A DNA stretch of 64,000 nt, from contig NZ_WXEW01000003.1 in NCBI RefSeq assembly GCF_009901565.1, positions 125,312 through 189,311 of the forward strand, in the 5' to 3' direction. Source of the stretch: Herbidospora solisilvae. GTDB lineage: Bacteria; Actinomycetota; Actinomycetes; Streptosporangiales; Streptosporangiaceae. Made by a program: the position numbers and the translations under genes. Of this stretch, positions 31,977 through 41,050 are shown piece by piece (within the stretch, counting starts at the first letter, position 1; each line of letters opens with the position of its first letter). The notes below the pieces were generated by a model, which was not told where the DNA came from, did not search any database, and saw only the letters and a list, made by a program, of their open reading frames with translations.

Positions 31977-34403
31977 TCATCTGCCGCCTGTGAATGAACG
32001 AAGCCTCGCGAGGTCGGGAACGGCGAACCGGAAGATCGCATGTACAGCCTCCGCCTCGGATGCGGTCACATTTAGCTTCTCCACCGCGAAAAGCACAGGG
32101 TCCCAGCCCGGCTGTCGGTCAGACAGCGTCCGAAGATGCCCGGCGAACACTTTCTTCCTCGCCGGATCTATCACGTCCCGGTCGCAAGCCGCCACCAGCT
32201 CGGAGAACATCGCCTGGCCGGCGTCCCATCCGTGAAGATCCTCAAGCTCGTGGAGCTGGCATGCCAGCGTTGTGGCAGCCTGGTCCAGGGCATGATCGGC
32301 AGATGAGTCGAAGTATCGCGCGAACTCCTGCGCCCCTTCGGCGTGCCTGCCCTGCAACCCGAGCACCCTGCTGAAGTCGCGTAGATGCCACGGGTTCTCG
32401 CTTGCGACACCCGAGACGTTGGAGTTGTAGGCAAGCTCGTCAATGAGCTGCCAGGCTCGGTCCAGTTCAAGAACAGCTATCGCCTTCTTACTCAGCCAAT
32501 GCACGGCCTCGTATTCGGCATATGGGTGGTTTTTTTCCCTCGCTACTTCGATCGCTCGCATTAGCCAAGTTTCGGACAAGTCGTGATCATATGCCGCAAG
32601 ATGGGCGATTCCTCGATGACCGTACGCCCGTGACTGCAGCTCGGGATTGCCGCTCATTTCCGCGACGATATCGCATAACTCTATGCAGCGGCCGGTGTCC
32701 TGTACGGGACCACACAAAGCGATTTCAGCACGCAGCATGAGCACCCCGGCCAGCATTTCGCACGGCTCGGTATGCGTTGATTCCAATTCGTCCAGGAGCC
32801 GGCCGCATTCCTCCCAGCTGTCGGTCATTCGCAGGTTACGCGCCCACGAAAACCGGACCATGGCTTCCCGCTCGGGGTCTACGGAATTCGTCCGGGCCCA
32901 TTCCAGTCCTGCCGCACATGCCGAAGCGGCGCCCACATGATCGGCTTCGACGGCCAAACAGTCGGCCAGCAGCCCATAGGCCTCCAGGGTTCCGGCCGAG
33001 GCGACCGCGATCCGGGCTAGTTCCTCGGCCTTGGAGACGGCGCCGAGCGCGAACTGCCGACGGCACGCGGTAATGGCGAAGTCATAGGTTTTCGCCTGTC
33101 TACCGGCGGCAAGGGCGACGGCGACAGCCCGGACCTGCAGTTCGTCGTCCCACGGTGGTTCATCTTCCAAGATGTCCAGCAACTTCTGGTGTAGACGCCG
33201 CCAACGCGGGCCGTTCGCGGCTCCACGTTCGCGTAGCACCTCAGCCAGAAGGGGATGGTGGATTGTGTAACGGTCCAGGTCGCCACGCGGGGCGGCAGGC
33301 AAGACCAAGTTGTGTTCCTGCATGAGCGCGTCCAGCCGCTCATAGACGTCGTCGATGTCCAGCCGGGCGAGGCGGGACAGATAGTCCACCTCGAAGCTGT
33401 AGCCGATAAGTGCCGCCGTCTCCAGCAACCGCTGGTCGGAGGCCGTCAGAAACGACAGGCGCTCATCCAGGACCGCTGTGATCTGGGCCGGAGTATGGGA
33501 ATGCGCTGCCACCGCCTGGTCCCCCAGCCGCACCAGTGATTCGGCGAACAGCGGGTTCCCGGCGCTCAACTCCACGATCTGCCCAACCGCACGCGCGGAC
33601 ACGGATGTTCCCATTGCCCGGCCTGCGGCCTGCCGGACGAGCAACTCGGTGTCTCTCTTCGACAGCCGCTTCAGGTCGAGCTGCTCGCAGTCGGCCCGGT
33701 AGCGGCGCAGCCGGAAGACCGCCCGCTTCAACGGATGAGTCTCCGCGTTCTCGCCGGTTCGCATGTGGTCGGATCGGTACGCAAGGACGAGCATGAGCGG
33801 GCCTTCGACGCGCAGCGCCATCGTCACCAGCACATCGATCGTGGCGGTGTCCGCCCAGTGCAAGTCGTCGAGGATGAGCAGTAACGGCCCTCGATCCGTC
33901 AGGTCGTCGACGAACTGGATCAGCTGGTCAAGCTGGCTATCCATGTTGACCGACGTTTTCCCGGACTCGATGACGGTTTGACCGGTCCTTATCCCGGCTG
34001 CGAGGACGTTCCCCACAACGGGGACAGATTCAATCCAGTCAGGTGCATGCAGCCGGAAAGAGTCAGCGATGCGATACAGGAGATCCCGTGATCCGGCGCG
34101 GTCGGCGCGGTCGGCGCGCGCTGCGAGTGACCGCAGACATTCTCGTACCGCCTGGAAGGAGTCGGAGGCGAGGGAGTTCAACATCGCCTGCCCATAACCG
34201 GCCAGTAGCCCCGCGTCAGAGTGACGGTCCGCGGCGGACTCGGCGAACTCGGTCAGCAACCTGGTCTTGCCGACACCGGCCTCACCCCGTAGTACGACGA
34301 CGCTGCTGGTGCCGTCCCGCACGGTCCGATCGAGTTTGTCGAGGAGAGTTGCGCGCTCGTGCTCACGGTCGACCATCTGAGTGTTCACAGCGGGTCCCGA
34401 CAC
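31977..34403 (-). CDS. STAND-type AAA ATPase with helical repeat C-terminus
   Basis: 808 residues, GTG start with GGAGGT about 9 bases upstream. Residues 10-60 hold Walker A (LRGEAGVGKTRLL) and about 172-184 Walker B (LLLILDDLHWAD), as in AAA_16/MalT-type STAND proteins; YTIHHPLLAEVL ends the winged-helix region and residues 400-800 form TPR-like helical repeats. I see no C-terminal LuxR helix-turn-helix, which most such regulators have. It may therefore act as a signalling or effector ATPase rather than a DNA-binding activator. First gene of an operon with the CefD-like enzyme and the kinase. Confidence 0.85.
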   Translation of the reverse strand: MSGPAVNTQMVDREHERATLLDKLDRTVRDGTSSVVVLRGEAGVGKTRLLTEFAESAADRHSDAGLLAGYGQAMLNSLASDSFQAVRECLRSLAARADRADRAGSRDLLYRIADSFRLHAPDWIESVPVVGNVLAAGIRTGQTVIESGKTSVNMDSQLDQLIQFVDDLTDRGPLLLILDDLHWADTATIDVLVTMALRVEGPLMLVLAYRSDHMRTGENAETHPLKRAVFRLRRYRADCEQLDLKRLSKRDTELLVRQAAGRAMGTSVSARAVGQIVELSAGNPLFAESLVRLGDQAVAAHSHTPAQITAVLDERLSFLTASDQRLLETAALIGYSFEVDYLSRLARLDIDDVYERLDALMQEHNLVLPAAPRGDLDRYTIHHPLLAEVLRERGAANGPRWRRLHQKLLDILEDEPPWDDELQVRAVAVALAAGRQAKTYDFAITACRRQFALGAVSKAEELARIAVASAGTLEAYGLLADCLAVEADHVGAASACAAGLEWARTNSVDPEREAMVRFSWARNLRMTDSWEECGRLLDELESTHTEPCEMLAGVLMLRAEIALCGPVQDTGRCIELCDIVAEMSGNPELQSRAYGHRGIAHLAAYDHDLSETWLMRAIEVAREKNHPYAEYEAVHWLSKKAIAVLELDRAWQLIDELAYNSNVSGVASENPWHLRDFSRVLGLQGRHAEGAQEFARYFDSSADHALDQAATTLACQLHELEDLHGWDAGQAMFSELVAACDRDVIDPARKKVFAGHLRTLSDRQPGWDPVLFAVEKLNVTASEAEAVHAIFRFAVPDLARLRSFTGGR

Positions 34404-34752
34404 CTACCGACCACCTCCATGTGTCAGTCGCCCCGCAGTCGAGAAAGATCTCGCACAGGCAAACCCATCACAAGGCCGAGGTGGTGTCAAGGACACTTGC
34501 CGGCTATCGAGTGAATTCATAGGATATGCCATCGATCTTGAATATCGGCCTCAACTGTGGAAACATCCAGCTGGCCCATCTGTGGCATGAAAAAACCAGT
34601 TCGCTCCAACTACAAGGAGTGAATTCCGCCCCTCCGATCGGTGGAGCAGAGACACAAACTGTGCCCATACGTCTCAGACGATAGCTCGGCCCGAGGACTG
34701 GAAGTCCAATACGAATACGTTCAGTAGTGGCGTTGGTGGCGAGGGGGAAGGC
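34404..34752. other. Divergent intergenic region, low GC, several tiny open frames
   Basis: It lies between the divergent starts of the ATPase operon and the glycosyltransferase-like gene and must hold both promoters. Short frames exist: a 54-codon minus-strand frame ending at 34504 (start MGTVCVSAPPIGG), a plus-strand 28-codon frame at 34641-34727 and a 21-codon frame at 34619. None has a well-spaced ribosome binding site, so I do not call them genes. Confidence 0.45.
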
Positions 34753-35646
34753 TTGACGATCGAAGACGGCAACCGGCTGGATGCGGTTCTCCCAGTCGCC
34801 GCCCACGACTGGGAACGGTTCGAGAGACTGCTCGCCCCAAGCCTCGCGGCCTTCGGTGGTGAACTACTCGGAACATGCTGGGTTGTCGTGCCCCCGGCTC
34901 TGGTCAATGAGGCGACCAAAAGGTGCCCGAGCGGGCCCTATTACGTTGTGTGTGAAGAAGAAGTAGCACCTGGCTTGAGCCGGCTGTGCGAACGCGACTG
35001 GTTCAAGCAGCAGGTCGTCAAGCTTGCCATCTCCGCCTTCGTGAGAACGGACTTCTATCTCACCTTGGATGCAGACGTCCTCCTGGTGAGAAACGCAACG
35101 GCACGAGACTTTGTGAAGGACGGCCGAGCCTGGTTGTGCGCCACCGATGCGGGGATCCATCCGGAGTGGTATCAGTGGTCGTCCTCTGTCCTGCGGACGA
35201 CATGGAACGGCCGTTACTACGGCTTCACGCCGGCGGTGCTCAGCGTCGACGCCGTCAACGAACTGTTCCGGTACATCTGCCGAATAACCCGCCCTGGATT
35301 GACGAAAGGCATTCGCATAAACCGGCTCGCGGTGAGCGATCTCATCGATCTCCTGCCTTGGACCGAGCATTCACTGTACGGGATCTACTTAGAGGCAGCG
35401 AACCGTCTGGAGCAGTATCATTACGTAACGTCTCAGTCTCTCTACGAGAACTCGGTGTGGAAACCGGGAGAGTTCGCTTCATGGGATCCGGCGGATAGTT
35501 TCCGTCTGGATGCGGACTTCTTTTTCTCGGTGGTGCAGTCCACCGCAGAGGTGCCCGTGAAGGACGTCTGGGAGCAGATATCCCCTTACTTAGAGAATGG
35601 CCATGGCGTGACGAACGATCGCCTCCTGAAAAATGAGGTGATCTAG
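34753..35646 (+). CDS. DUF6492 glycosyltransferase-like protein
   Basis: 297 residues from TTG at 34753, preceded by GGGGGAAGG. The region RDWFKQQVVKLAIS (about 81-94) followed by DFYLTLDADVLLVR (about 99-112) with a DxD motif matches the DUF6492 family, whose members look like GT-A glycosyltransferases (GT8-like DADV). The donor and acceptor are unknown. It is divergent from the ATPase operon and ends directly against an IS5-type transposase remnant, so it is the last cargo gene of the island. Third codon positions look less GC-biased than in the core genes. Confidence 0.75.
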   Translation: MTIEDGNRLDAVLPVAAHDWERFERLLAPSLAAFGGELLGTCWVVVPPALVNEATKRCPSGPYYVVCEEEVAPGLSRLCERDWFKQQVVKLAISAFVRTDFYLTLDADVLLVRNATARDFVKDGRAWLCATDAGIHPEWYQWSSSVLRTTWNGRYYGFTPAVLSVDAVNELFRYICRITRPGLTKGIRINRLAVSDLIDLLPWTEHSLYGIYLEAANRLEQYHYVTSQSLYENSVWKPGEFASWDPADSFRLDADFFFSVVQSTAEVPVKDVWEQISPYLENGHGVTNDRLLKNEVI

Positions 35647-35775
35647 AGAATTTCGAAGACAGTCGTAGGTGCGACTGCCGGGGCTGAGGACGTGGCCGTC
35701 GGCGGGTTGTCTGATAGGGGTCGGGACGTCGATTCCGGCGCCTTCGTAGCCGCCGTCGGGAGGGTGGGAAACCCG
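35647..35775 (-). pseudogene. Remnant of an IS5-type (DDE_Tnp_4) transposase
   Basis: The minus strand encodes DGGYEGAGIDVPTPIRQPAD and then LSPGSRTYDCLRNSL, the conserved C-terminal block of DDE_Tnp_4 transposases (DxGYxGAGxGVxTPxKRPA...LSPDNRTYNxLLRxLR). The catalytic residues are missing. It marks the distal edge of the accessory region. The remaining bases to 36013 contain no recognisable gene. Confidence 0.65.
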
Positions 35776-36013
35776 CCCGCGGCTGCGGCGTACAGGGCAC
35801 CCGGCAGTGGGCACCGGTCGCGTCACGAATACTCGAGTCCCGCACGTCCGCCTAGCTCGGATAACGACCTCGCATTTGGCAGTCGTTTCTCAGGGTGCGG
35901 CTTGCGATTCAATGCTTTGTGTCCCGCTCGTACTGCGACCTCGGGCTGAACACCGCCTGCCGGGGTAGCACCCCCACTTCACAAGCATCGAGCTCACGAC
36001 TCCTGGGGGCACC

Positions 36014-36391
36014 GTGACGAGCCGATTCGCGCAGTGGACGATCGACGTGCTCGACAGCCGGAAGATGGCCGCGTTCTGGTCGCAGGCACTCGGTTACGAG
36101 ATTGAGCACGACGGGAGCAGCCCGCACCTGTGGCCCCCGTCCGACGCCCCCTCCGGGTCGCTGACGGTCTGGCTCCAGGAGACGGGCGAACCCAAGAACG
36201 GCAAGAACCGTAACCATCCCGACCTCCACGTCCCAGACGGACAGGTGGACGAGGAAGTCGAGCGCCTGATCGGCTTGGGGGCCAGACGAGTCGACGTCGG
36301 CCAAAGGGGAGACGAGGGGTTCGTCGTGCTGGCCGATCCGGAGGGCAATGAGTTCTGCCTGCTCTATCGGAGGCACCCTCAGGGTGCCTAG
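36014..36391 (+). CDS. VOC (glyoxalase/bleomycin-resistance fold) family protein
   Basis: 125 residues, GTG start with GGGGG five bases upstream. A single VOC domain of the glyoxalase_6 type: QWTIDVLDSRKMAAFWSQAL at the N-terminus, NRNHPDLHV in the middle and the typical ending LADPEGNEFCLLY. The metal-ligand pattern is incomplete, so the activity is unknown. It is a single gene just outside the island. Confidence 0.85.
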   Translation: MTSRFAQWTIDVLDSRKMAAFWSQALGYEIEHDGSSPHLWPPSDAPSGSLTVWLQETGEPKNGKNRNHPDLHVPDGQVDEEVERLIGLGARRVDVGQRGDEGFVVLADPEGNEFCLLYRRHPQGA

Positions 36392-36492
36392 TGAGGCAGG
36401 ACTTCAGGCTGAGGCTCAGGTGTCATCGCGGGATCTCAGGGCAGCTCTGACGTCCGTTCAGGACAGAAGCCATCTGGCAAGGAGCGTGTGCC

Positions 36493-36876
36493 ATGGCCAG
36501 TACGCACCTCGAAGGCAAGGTCGGGTCGCCCTTCAGGAAGCCGAAGTTCAGCCGGGCCTATTCTTTTGCGCTGGTGACCGGAGCGTTCTTCCTGATCTCC
36601 TGGATCGGCCAGTTCGTCTTCCAGGCGGTCGCGTTCGCCGGCGAACAGAGTGATCATGGCCGGGACTTCGCCTGGGCGGACTATCTGCCGCAGTTCGTGG
36701 CGTCCACCCTGGAGAACTGGCAGTCGGAGTTCCTGCAGCTCCTATGGCAGACCGCGGGTCTGGCGGTGCTCTACTACTGGGGTTCCTCCCAGTCCAGGGA
36801 GAGCGATGAACGCATCGAGGCCAAACTCGACGCGCTGCTGAGGGAACGCGGCATCGATCCGGCCGATCCGCGCTAG
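36493..36876 (+). CDS. DUF6766 family membrane protein
   Basis: 127 residues; ATG with AAGGAG upstream. One hydrophobic helix near 27-48 (ALVTGAFFLISWIGQFVF), the conserved LENWQSEFLQLLWQTAGLAV segment forming a second helix, then GSSQSRESDERIEAKLDALL. This matches the family called DUF6766. Function unknown. The 3' end overlaps the convergent exported protein gene by 4 bases. Confidence 0.7.
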   Translation: MASTHLEGKVGSPFRKPKFSRAYSFALVTGAFFLISWIGQFVFQAVAFAGEQSDHGRDFAWADYLPQFVASTLENWQSEFLQLLWQTAGLAVLYYWGSSQSRESDERIEAKLDALLRERGIDPADPR

Positions 36877-37520
36877 ATCACCGCGCTTGCGCTCCGCCGG
36901 CGCCGTACCAGCACGAATCCGCCGATGAGCGCAGCCGCACCGGCAGTGCCGGCGGCCACGGTGAGCACCGCCGTGGGTGTTCCCCCGCCCGAGGCGGTGA
37001 AGCGGAGCCGGGTGGTCGGCTGGCGTGCCGTGTAGAGCGCCTGCGCCGGGGTGGCGGGTGTCTCGGCGGTCAGCATGGTCCGGTAGTTCTCGTTGAGGTC
37101 GGTGAGGGCGCTCACCGTGACGTCCAGGTCGACGGCCGGTTGCGGGCAGTCGAAGGTGAACCGGGCACCCTGAGCGACCAGTTGCTCCAGCGACTCCAGC
37201 CGGCCCGGACACGGCTTCCCGCCCTGGGCGACGGTGATCCGGCCGAGCAGGTAGTCCCGCACCGCCGCGGATCGTTGCAGTTTCTGCTCGCCCGTGAGAG
37301 CCGTCGACACCGTTCCGGTGACCGGGTTCTCGAACGCGCCGACCGACTGGCCGAGCGCGACCCAGTCGTCCTCGGCGGCCAGCCACGAGATGGTCACGTG
37401 GGAGCCGTCGACGCTGATCCGCGCGGTGGACGGCGGGCCGAAGGGATGCGCGGCGGCGGGTACGGCGACCGTCGTCGCCACGGCGAGCAGTGCGCCTGCC
37501 AGGCGGGTGCGGAAGGTCAC
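36873..37520 (-). CDS. Exported protein with a C-terminal membrane anchor, function unknown
   Basis: 215 residues, GTG start with AGGAG five bases upstream. Signal peptide (1-24, ending VPAAAHP), an extracellular beta-rich domain (about 25-170) with one Cys pair (C104 and C124 approximately), a glycine-rich linker and a C-terminal membrane helix followed by RRRRS. The HPFGPPSTARISVDG opening resembles the secreted segment of some HupE-like or copper-related actinobacterial proteins, but I cannot assign it. It lies 61 bases downstream of the purple acid phosphatase gene's far end region and on the same strand. Confidence 0.6.
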   Translation of the reverse strand: MTFRTRLAGALLAVATTVAVPAAAHPFGPPSTARISVDGSHVTISWLAAEDDWVALGQSVGAFENPVTGTVSTALTGEQKLQRSAAVRDYLLGRITVAQGGKPCPGRLESLEQLVAQGARFTFDCPQPAVDLDVTVSALTDLNENYRTMLTAETPATPAQALYTARQPTTRLRFTASGGGTPTAVLTVAAGTAGAAALIGGFVLVRRRRSASAVI

Positions 37521-37580
37521 GGGGTCTCCTGTCGGGGCGGAGCCGGGCCGGCGGCGGGTGCGCCGGCCCGGTCCTGGGTG

Positions 37581-39251
37581 CTACTTGACCGTGATCACCG
37601 GGCTGGTGATCTGCTGGGTGGCGCTCTCCAGGTACACCCGGTAGGTGCTGTCCTTGTCGAGGTCGGCCGGCAGCTTGAAGCCGTAGGTCAGCTTGCCGAG
37701 CGCGTCGGCGGTCTGGGTGCCGACGTAGATCCGGCTGTCGACCGTGCCCTTGGTGCGGACGAGGTAGACCTTGACCTTCTCGGCCGCGTCGTAGCCGAAG
37801 GCGGTGGCGGTGAGCTGCTCGCCCGGCTCGACGCTGGTCTTGTCGACGGTGACCTGCTCGCCGGTGTTGCCGTCGACGAGCTCGGTGACGGTGCGCTCAC
37901 CGGCGTCGTTCTTGCGGATCAGGAAGCCGTCGTGGTGCTCGCCGTTGGCGTAGCGGGCCTCGAAGCGGATCTGGTCCTTGTCGACGTCGATCATCTGGTA
38001 GAGCTGCGTGTTCTCGCTGGTGCTGATCACCTCGGCGCCGTTGCCGGTCCAGTTCACGCCGCCGTTGAGCTCGTACATCTTGCCGCCGGAGACGGAGACC
38101 ACGTACGAGACGCCGTTGTGCGTGGTCGCGGACTGGCGGGCCGACTTCAGGTTGCCGCGGCCGTACGAGTGGTCGTGGCCCTGGAGCACCAGGTCGACGC
38201 CGTACTTCTCGAACAGCGGGGCCCACTGGGCGCGGACCACGGGGTTGTTGCGGGTGCCCGTGTTGGAGTAGACGGGGTGGTGGAAGGTCACCACGGTCCA
38301 CTTGTTCGGGTTGTCCTTGAGCAGGCCCTCCAGCCAGGCGGTCTGCTTGGCCATCAGCTCGGGGATGGACTGCACGTTGGTGTTCAGGCCGATGAAGCGG
38401 ACGCCCTGGTAGTCCACGTAGTACGCGGTCTTGGCGATGTTCTGCGCGCTCGGGTAGTCGGTCCAGGCGGGGCCGTTGTCCGGGTACGGGAACTGCGGCA
38501 CCCAGAACGACGACAGCGCGGAGCCGCTGTACTCGTGGTTACCGGTGATGGAGAGGTTGTTGACCTGGCTGTCGATGAAGCCGCCGGCCTTGAACCACTG
38601 GCCCCACTGCTCCTCGCTGTTGGCGGAGTCGATGAGGTCACCGGCGTTGACGATCAGCTTGGCCTGCGGCCGGTCGGCGAACGCCTGGCGGAACACCCGG
38701 GGGACGGCCGAGTCGATGTAGTTCTGCGCGTCGCCGTAGTAGATGAAGGAGAACGGCTGGAAAGCGGCGGCGGCGGTGGTGAAGTCGTTCCACTCGCTCC
38801 AGTTGGTGCCGTCGCCGACGCGGTAGGTGTACCGGGTGGCGGGCTTGAGGCCGGTGAACTCGACCGTGTGGTACGTCGAGGCGTACCCGAGGGTGGTGTT
38901 GACCGGGGTGCTCGACTGCGCCTTCACGTTGGTGACGGCGCCGGCGGCGGGGGCGACCTCGCCCAGCGCGCGAGGCGACTCCAGGATCTCGGCCTGGGCG
39001 AACTCGGCGGTGGTCTCGGCCCGCCACGTGACCTTCTGGGACGAGGAAGGCGTGGTGGTCGGGGTGAGGATGACCCGGTCGGGCATCGGGGTGGGCTTGT
39101 GGATCTCGGCGGCGGGGAACTTCGGCGGTGCGGCGGCGCCGAACGCCATCGGGCTGAAGGCGATACCGCCGACGAGCAGCGCGCTGGCGCCGATCACGGT
39201 CAGTTTGGCCTTCCGGGTCCGCAGGGACCAGGGTCGGGTGGCGTCACTCAC
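37581..39251 (-). CDS. Secreted purple acid phosphatase-like metallophosphoesterase
   Basis: 556 residues from GTG at 39251 (AGGAG 11 bases upstream); a GTG at 39263 sits on the AGGAG itself. Signal-type helix near 17-40. An N-terminal fibronectin-type domain (about 75-165) precedes the metallophosphoesterase domain with the five motifs: YYGDAQ, NAGDLID, TGNHEYSG, TFHHPVYS and QGHDHSYGRG. A C-terminal Ig-like domain (about 460-556) follows. It hydrolyses phosphate esters outside the cell with a dinuclear metal centre and probably supports phosphate scavenging; no PHO box is evident to me. Confidence 0.9.
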   Translation of the reverse strand: MSDATRPWSLRTRKAKLTVIGASALLVGGIAFSPMAFGAAAPPKFPAAEIHKPTPMPDRVILTPTTTPSSSQKVTWRAETTAEFAQAEILESPRALGEVAPAAGAVTNVKAQSSTPVNTTLGYASTYHTVEFTGLKPATRYTYRVGDGTNWSEWNDFTTAAAAFQPFSFIYYGDAQNYIDSAVPRVFRQAFADRPQAKLIVNAGDLIDSANSEEQWGQWFKAGGFIDSQVNNLSITGNHEYSGSALSSFWVPQFPYPDNGPAWTDYPSAQNIAKTAYYVDYQGVRFIGLNTNVQSIPELMAKQTAWLEGLLKDNPNKWTVVTFHHPVYSNTGTRNNPVVRAQWAPLFEKYGVDLVLQGHDHSYGRGNLKSARQSATTHNGVSYVVSVSGGKMYELNGGVNWTGNGAEVISTSENTQLYQMIDVDKDQIRFEARYANGEHHDGFLIRKNDAGERTVTELVDGNTGEQVTVDKTSVEPGEQLTATAFGYDAAEKVKVYLVRTKGTVDSRIYVGTQTADALGKLTYGFKLPADLDKDSTYRVYLESATQQITSPVITVK

Positions 39252-39499
39252 GTCGAGCTTCACTCCTGAGGAAAGGGGACTGCATCCCACCGAGGGGCAC
39301 GATGGGGATGTCCGAATCCACGCAGAATCGGTTGGCCAAAGATCGGCCGGAAGCTTGCCGCAGAGTGAACTGACGATCTCCGTCGCGCTGTTGTGAGCAA
39401 CGTCACCCGAGGTCACGCGGGGGGAGGCGAGCCGTCATCAGCCCGACACCCGGCGTTGTAGTGATATTTCACATGGTCCGGCAGCCTGCACAGGTGTCG

Positions 39500-39985
39500 A
39501 TGACCGTAGCCCGGCGGCCGCACCGCCTTCTGACGATGGCGCCGGCCGTGCTCGCGCTCGGCGCGCTCTTCGTCATCCCGGCCGCGCCCGCCGTCCAGAA
39601 GGGCGACGACTTCCTGACCCCCGAGACGACCGGCGTGCTCAACCTGGAGCCGGGTGAGTGCTTCACCGACCCGGAGTACTCCCCGGCGGCGGGCGAGGAC
39701 ATCGTCCTCTACACGACCTGCGACCAGCACGCCGACAACCAGTCCTACGGCTTCGTGCACGCCGACGACGGGCCCTACGACCGCGTCGCGCTGGCCGATT
39801 TCGGCTGGACCAGCTGCAAGCGGGGTTTCGTCAACTACTGGCCCGGTGCGGCGGGGGCCGAGCTCGACTACTACCCGATCCTGCCGACCGCCGAGACGTG
39901 GGCGGACGGCGACCGCGACATCATGTGCGTGGTCTACGACCCCCGCGGCGAGCTGGGCGGCTCGATGTTGCCCCGCGCCTCATGA
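39500..39985 (+). CDS. Exported septum-formation-domain protein
   Basis: 161 residues from ATG at 39500 (AGG upstream); further in-frame starts exist to 39461. A signal peptide (ending PAAPAV) is followed by GVLNLEPGECFTDPEYSP and CDQHADNQSYGFVH, the pattern of the septum-formation (Septum_form) domain with paired cysteines that is common in actinobacterial exported proteins. Function is not established despite the family name. A single gene, divergent from the phosphatase. Confidence 0.7.
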   Translation: MTVARRPHRLLTMAPAVLALGALFVIPAAPAVQKGDDFLTPETTGVLNLEPGECFTDPEYSPAAGEDIVLYTTCDQHADNQSYGFVHADDGPYDRVALADFGWTSCKRGFVNYWPGAAGAELDYYPILPTAETWADGDRDIMCVVYDPRGELGGSMLPRAS

Positions 39986-40068
39986 TTGCGGCGGGCGGAG
40001 CCGGGTAGCGGCGGGACACCAGCACAACAGTCGCGCTGCGAGCACTCCCTGTCCTGACAGGAGTTCTC

Positions 40069-40515
40069 ATGAACACTCCCGCGTCCAACCGGACCCGTTC
40101 CCCCCTTCGCCAGGCCTCGCTGATCGCCGGTGTCGTCTTCCTGCTGGTCGGCTTATTGGGCTTCATCCCCGGTGTCACCACCAACTACGACACCATGGAG
40201 TTCGCCGGCCACCAGTCGGAGGCGCTGCTGCTCGGCGTCTTCCAGGTCTCGATCCTGCACAACATCGTCCATCTGCTCTTCGGCGTGGCCGGCATCGCCG
40301 CCGCCCGCACCGCCTCGGCGGCCCGCGCGTTCCTCATCGGCGGCGGGGTGGTCTACCTGCTGCTGTTCGTGTACGGCCTGATCGTCGACCACGATGACGA
40401 CGGCAACTTCGTGCCCCTGAACACGGCCGACAACTGGCTGCACCTGGCCCTCGGCCTCGGCCTGCTCACCCTCGGCGTGGTGTTGTCCCGCCCCGGCCGC
40501 CGTGAGCACGCCTGA
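40069..40515 (+). CDS. DUF4383 membrane protein
   Basis: 148 residues, ATG with CAGGAG upstream. Four membrane helices; LIAGVVFLLVGLLGFIPGVT near residue 18 and VSILHNIVHLLFGVAGI in the middle are diagnostic of DUF4383. Common in actinobacteria in stress-related neighbourhoods; function unknown. A related general-stress grouping (DUF2231, DUF2243, DUF2795) follows within 8 kb. Confidence 0.88.
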   Translation: MNTPASNRTRSPLRQASLIAGVVFLLVGLLGFIPGVTTNYDTMEFAGHQSEALLLGVFQVSILHNIVHLLFGVAGIAAARTASAARAFLIGGGVVYLLLFVYGLIVDHDDDGNFVPLNTADNWLHLALGLGLLTLGVVLSRPGRREHA

Positions 40516-40594
40516 ACGTGTAGCGCCTGGTCGGAGGGGTACGGCCGCCCGAAAGCACCCCCCGTCCAGGACAACTCCGGGAGAAGGTGCCCCA

Positions 40595-41050
40595 ATGAGG
40601 AGACTGAGCGCGGGCGCGGTCGGCGGTCTGCTCGCCACCGGCGCGATGAGCGTCGTCATGCTGGCGGGCCGCGGCACGGGATTGATGAGCGAGCAGCCGC
40701 CCAAGCGCATCGTCCGGACCCTGCTGCCGGGGTCGCGCCACCGGCCCAAGCCGGCCGAGAAACCGCTCGCGGTGGTGTCCCACTTCGGGTTCGGCGCCGC
40801 GGCGGGCAGCGCTTTCGCGCTGCTGACCCGGCGGCGCCGGCCGCCCGCGCTACTCGGCGCGGTCTACGGGCTGATCATGTGGCTGGCCTCCTACCAGGGA
40901 TGGGTGCCCGCTGTGGGCGCCCTGCCCCCGGTGTCACGCGATCGTCCGGCGCGGCAGGCCGTCATGGCGCTGGGGCACGTCGTCTACGGCATGACGCTCA
41001 GCACGGCGCTGAACCGACTCAGCGACACACCACGGAAGGATCTGTCATGA
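40595..41050 (+). CDS. Small integral membrane protein, unnamed family
   Basis: 151 residues, ATG with GAGAAGG upstream. An N-terminal helix with GAVGGLLATGAMSVVML, a polar basic segment (SEQPPKRIVRTLL), then GFGAAAGSAFALLT and two more helices ending in GHVVYGMTLSTALN. The layout resembles small DUF1440/DUF6789-type proteins, which I cannot separate by eye. Its stop overlaps the SDR gene start (ATGA), so they are co-translated. Confidence 0.6.
   Translation: MRRLSAGAVGGLLATGAMSVVMLAGRGTGLMSEQPPKRIVRTLLPGSRHRPKPAEKPLAVVSHFGFGAAAGSAFALLTRRRRPPALLGAVYGLIMWLASYQGWVPAVGALPPVSRDRPARQAVMALGHVVYGMTLSTALNRLSDTPRKDLS

Noticed and set aside
26045-36000. Direct repeat of the tRNA-Ser 3' end as an att site
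   Set aside because: I looked for GTTCGAATCCCACGCTC-like sequence across the island and did not find it by eye.
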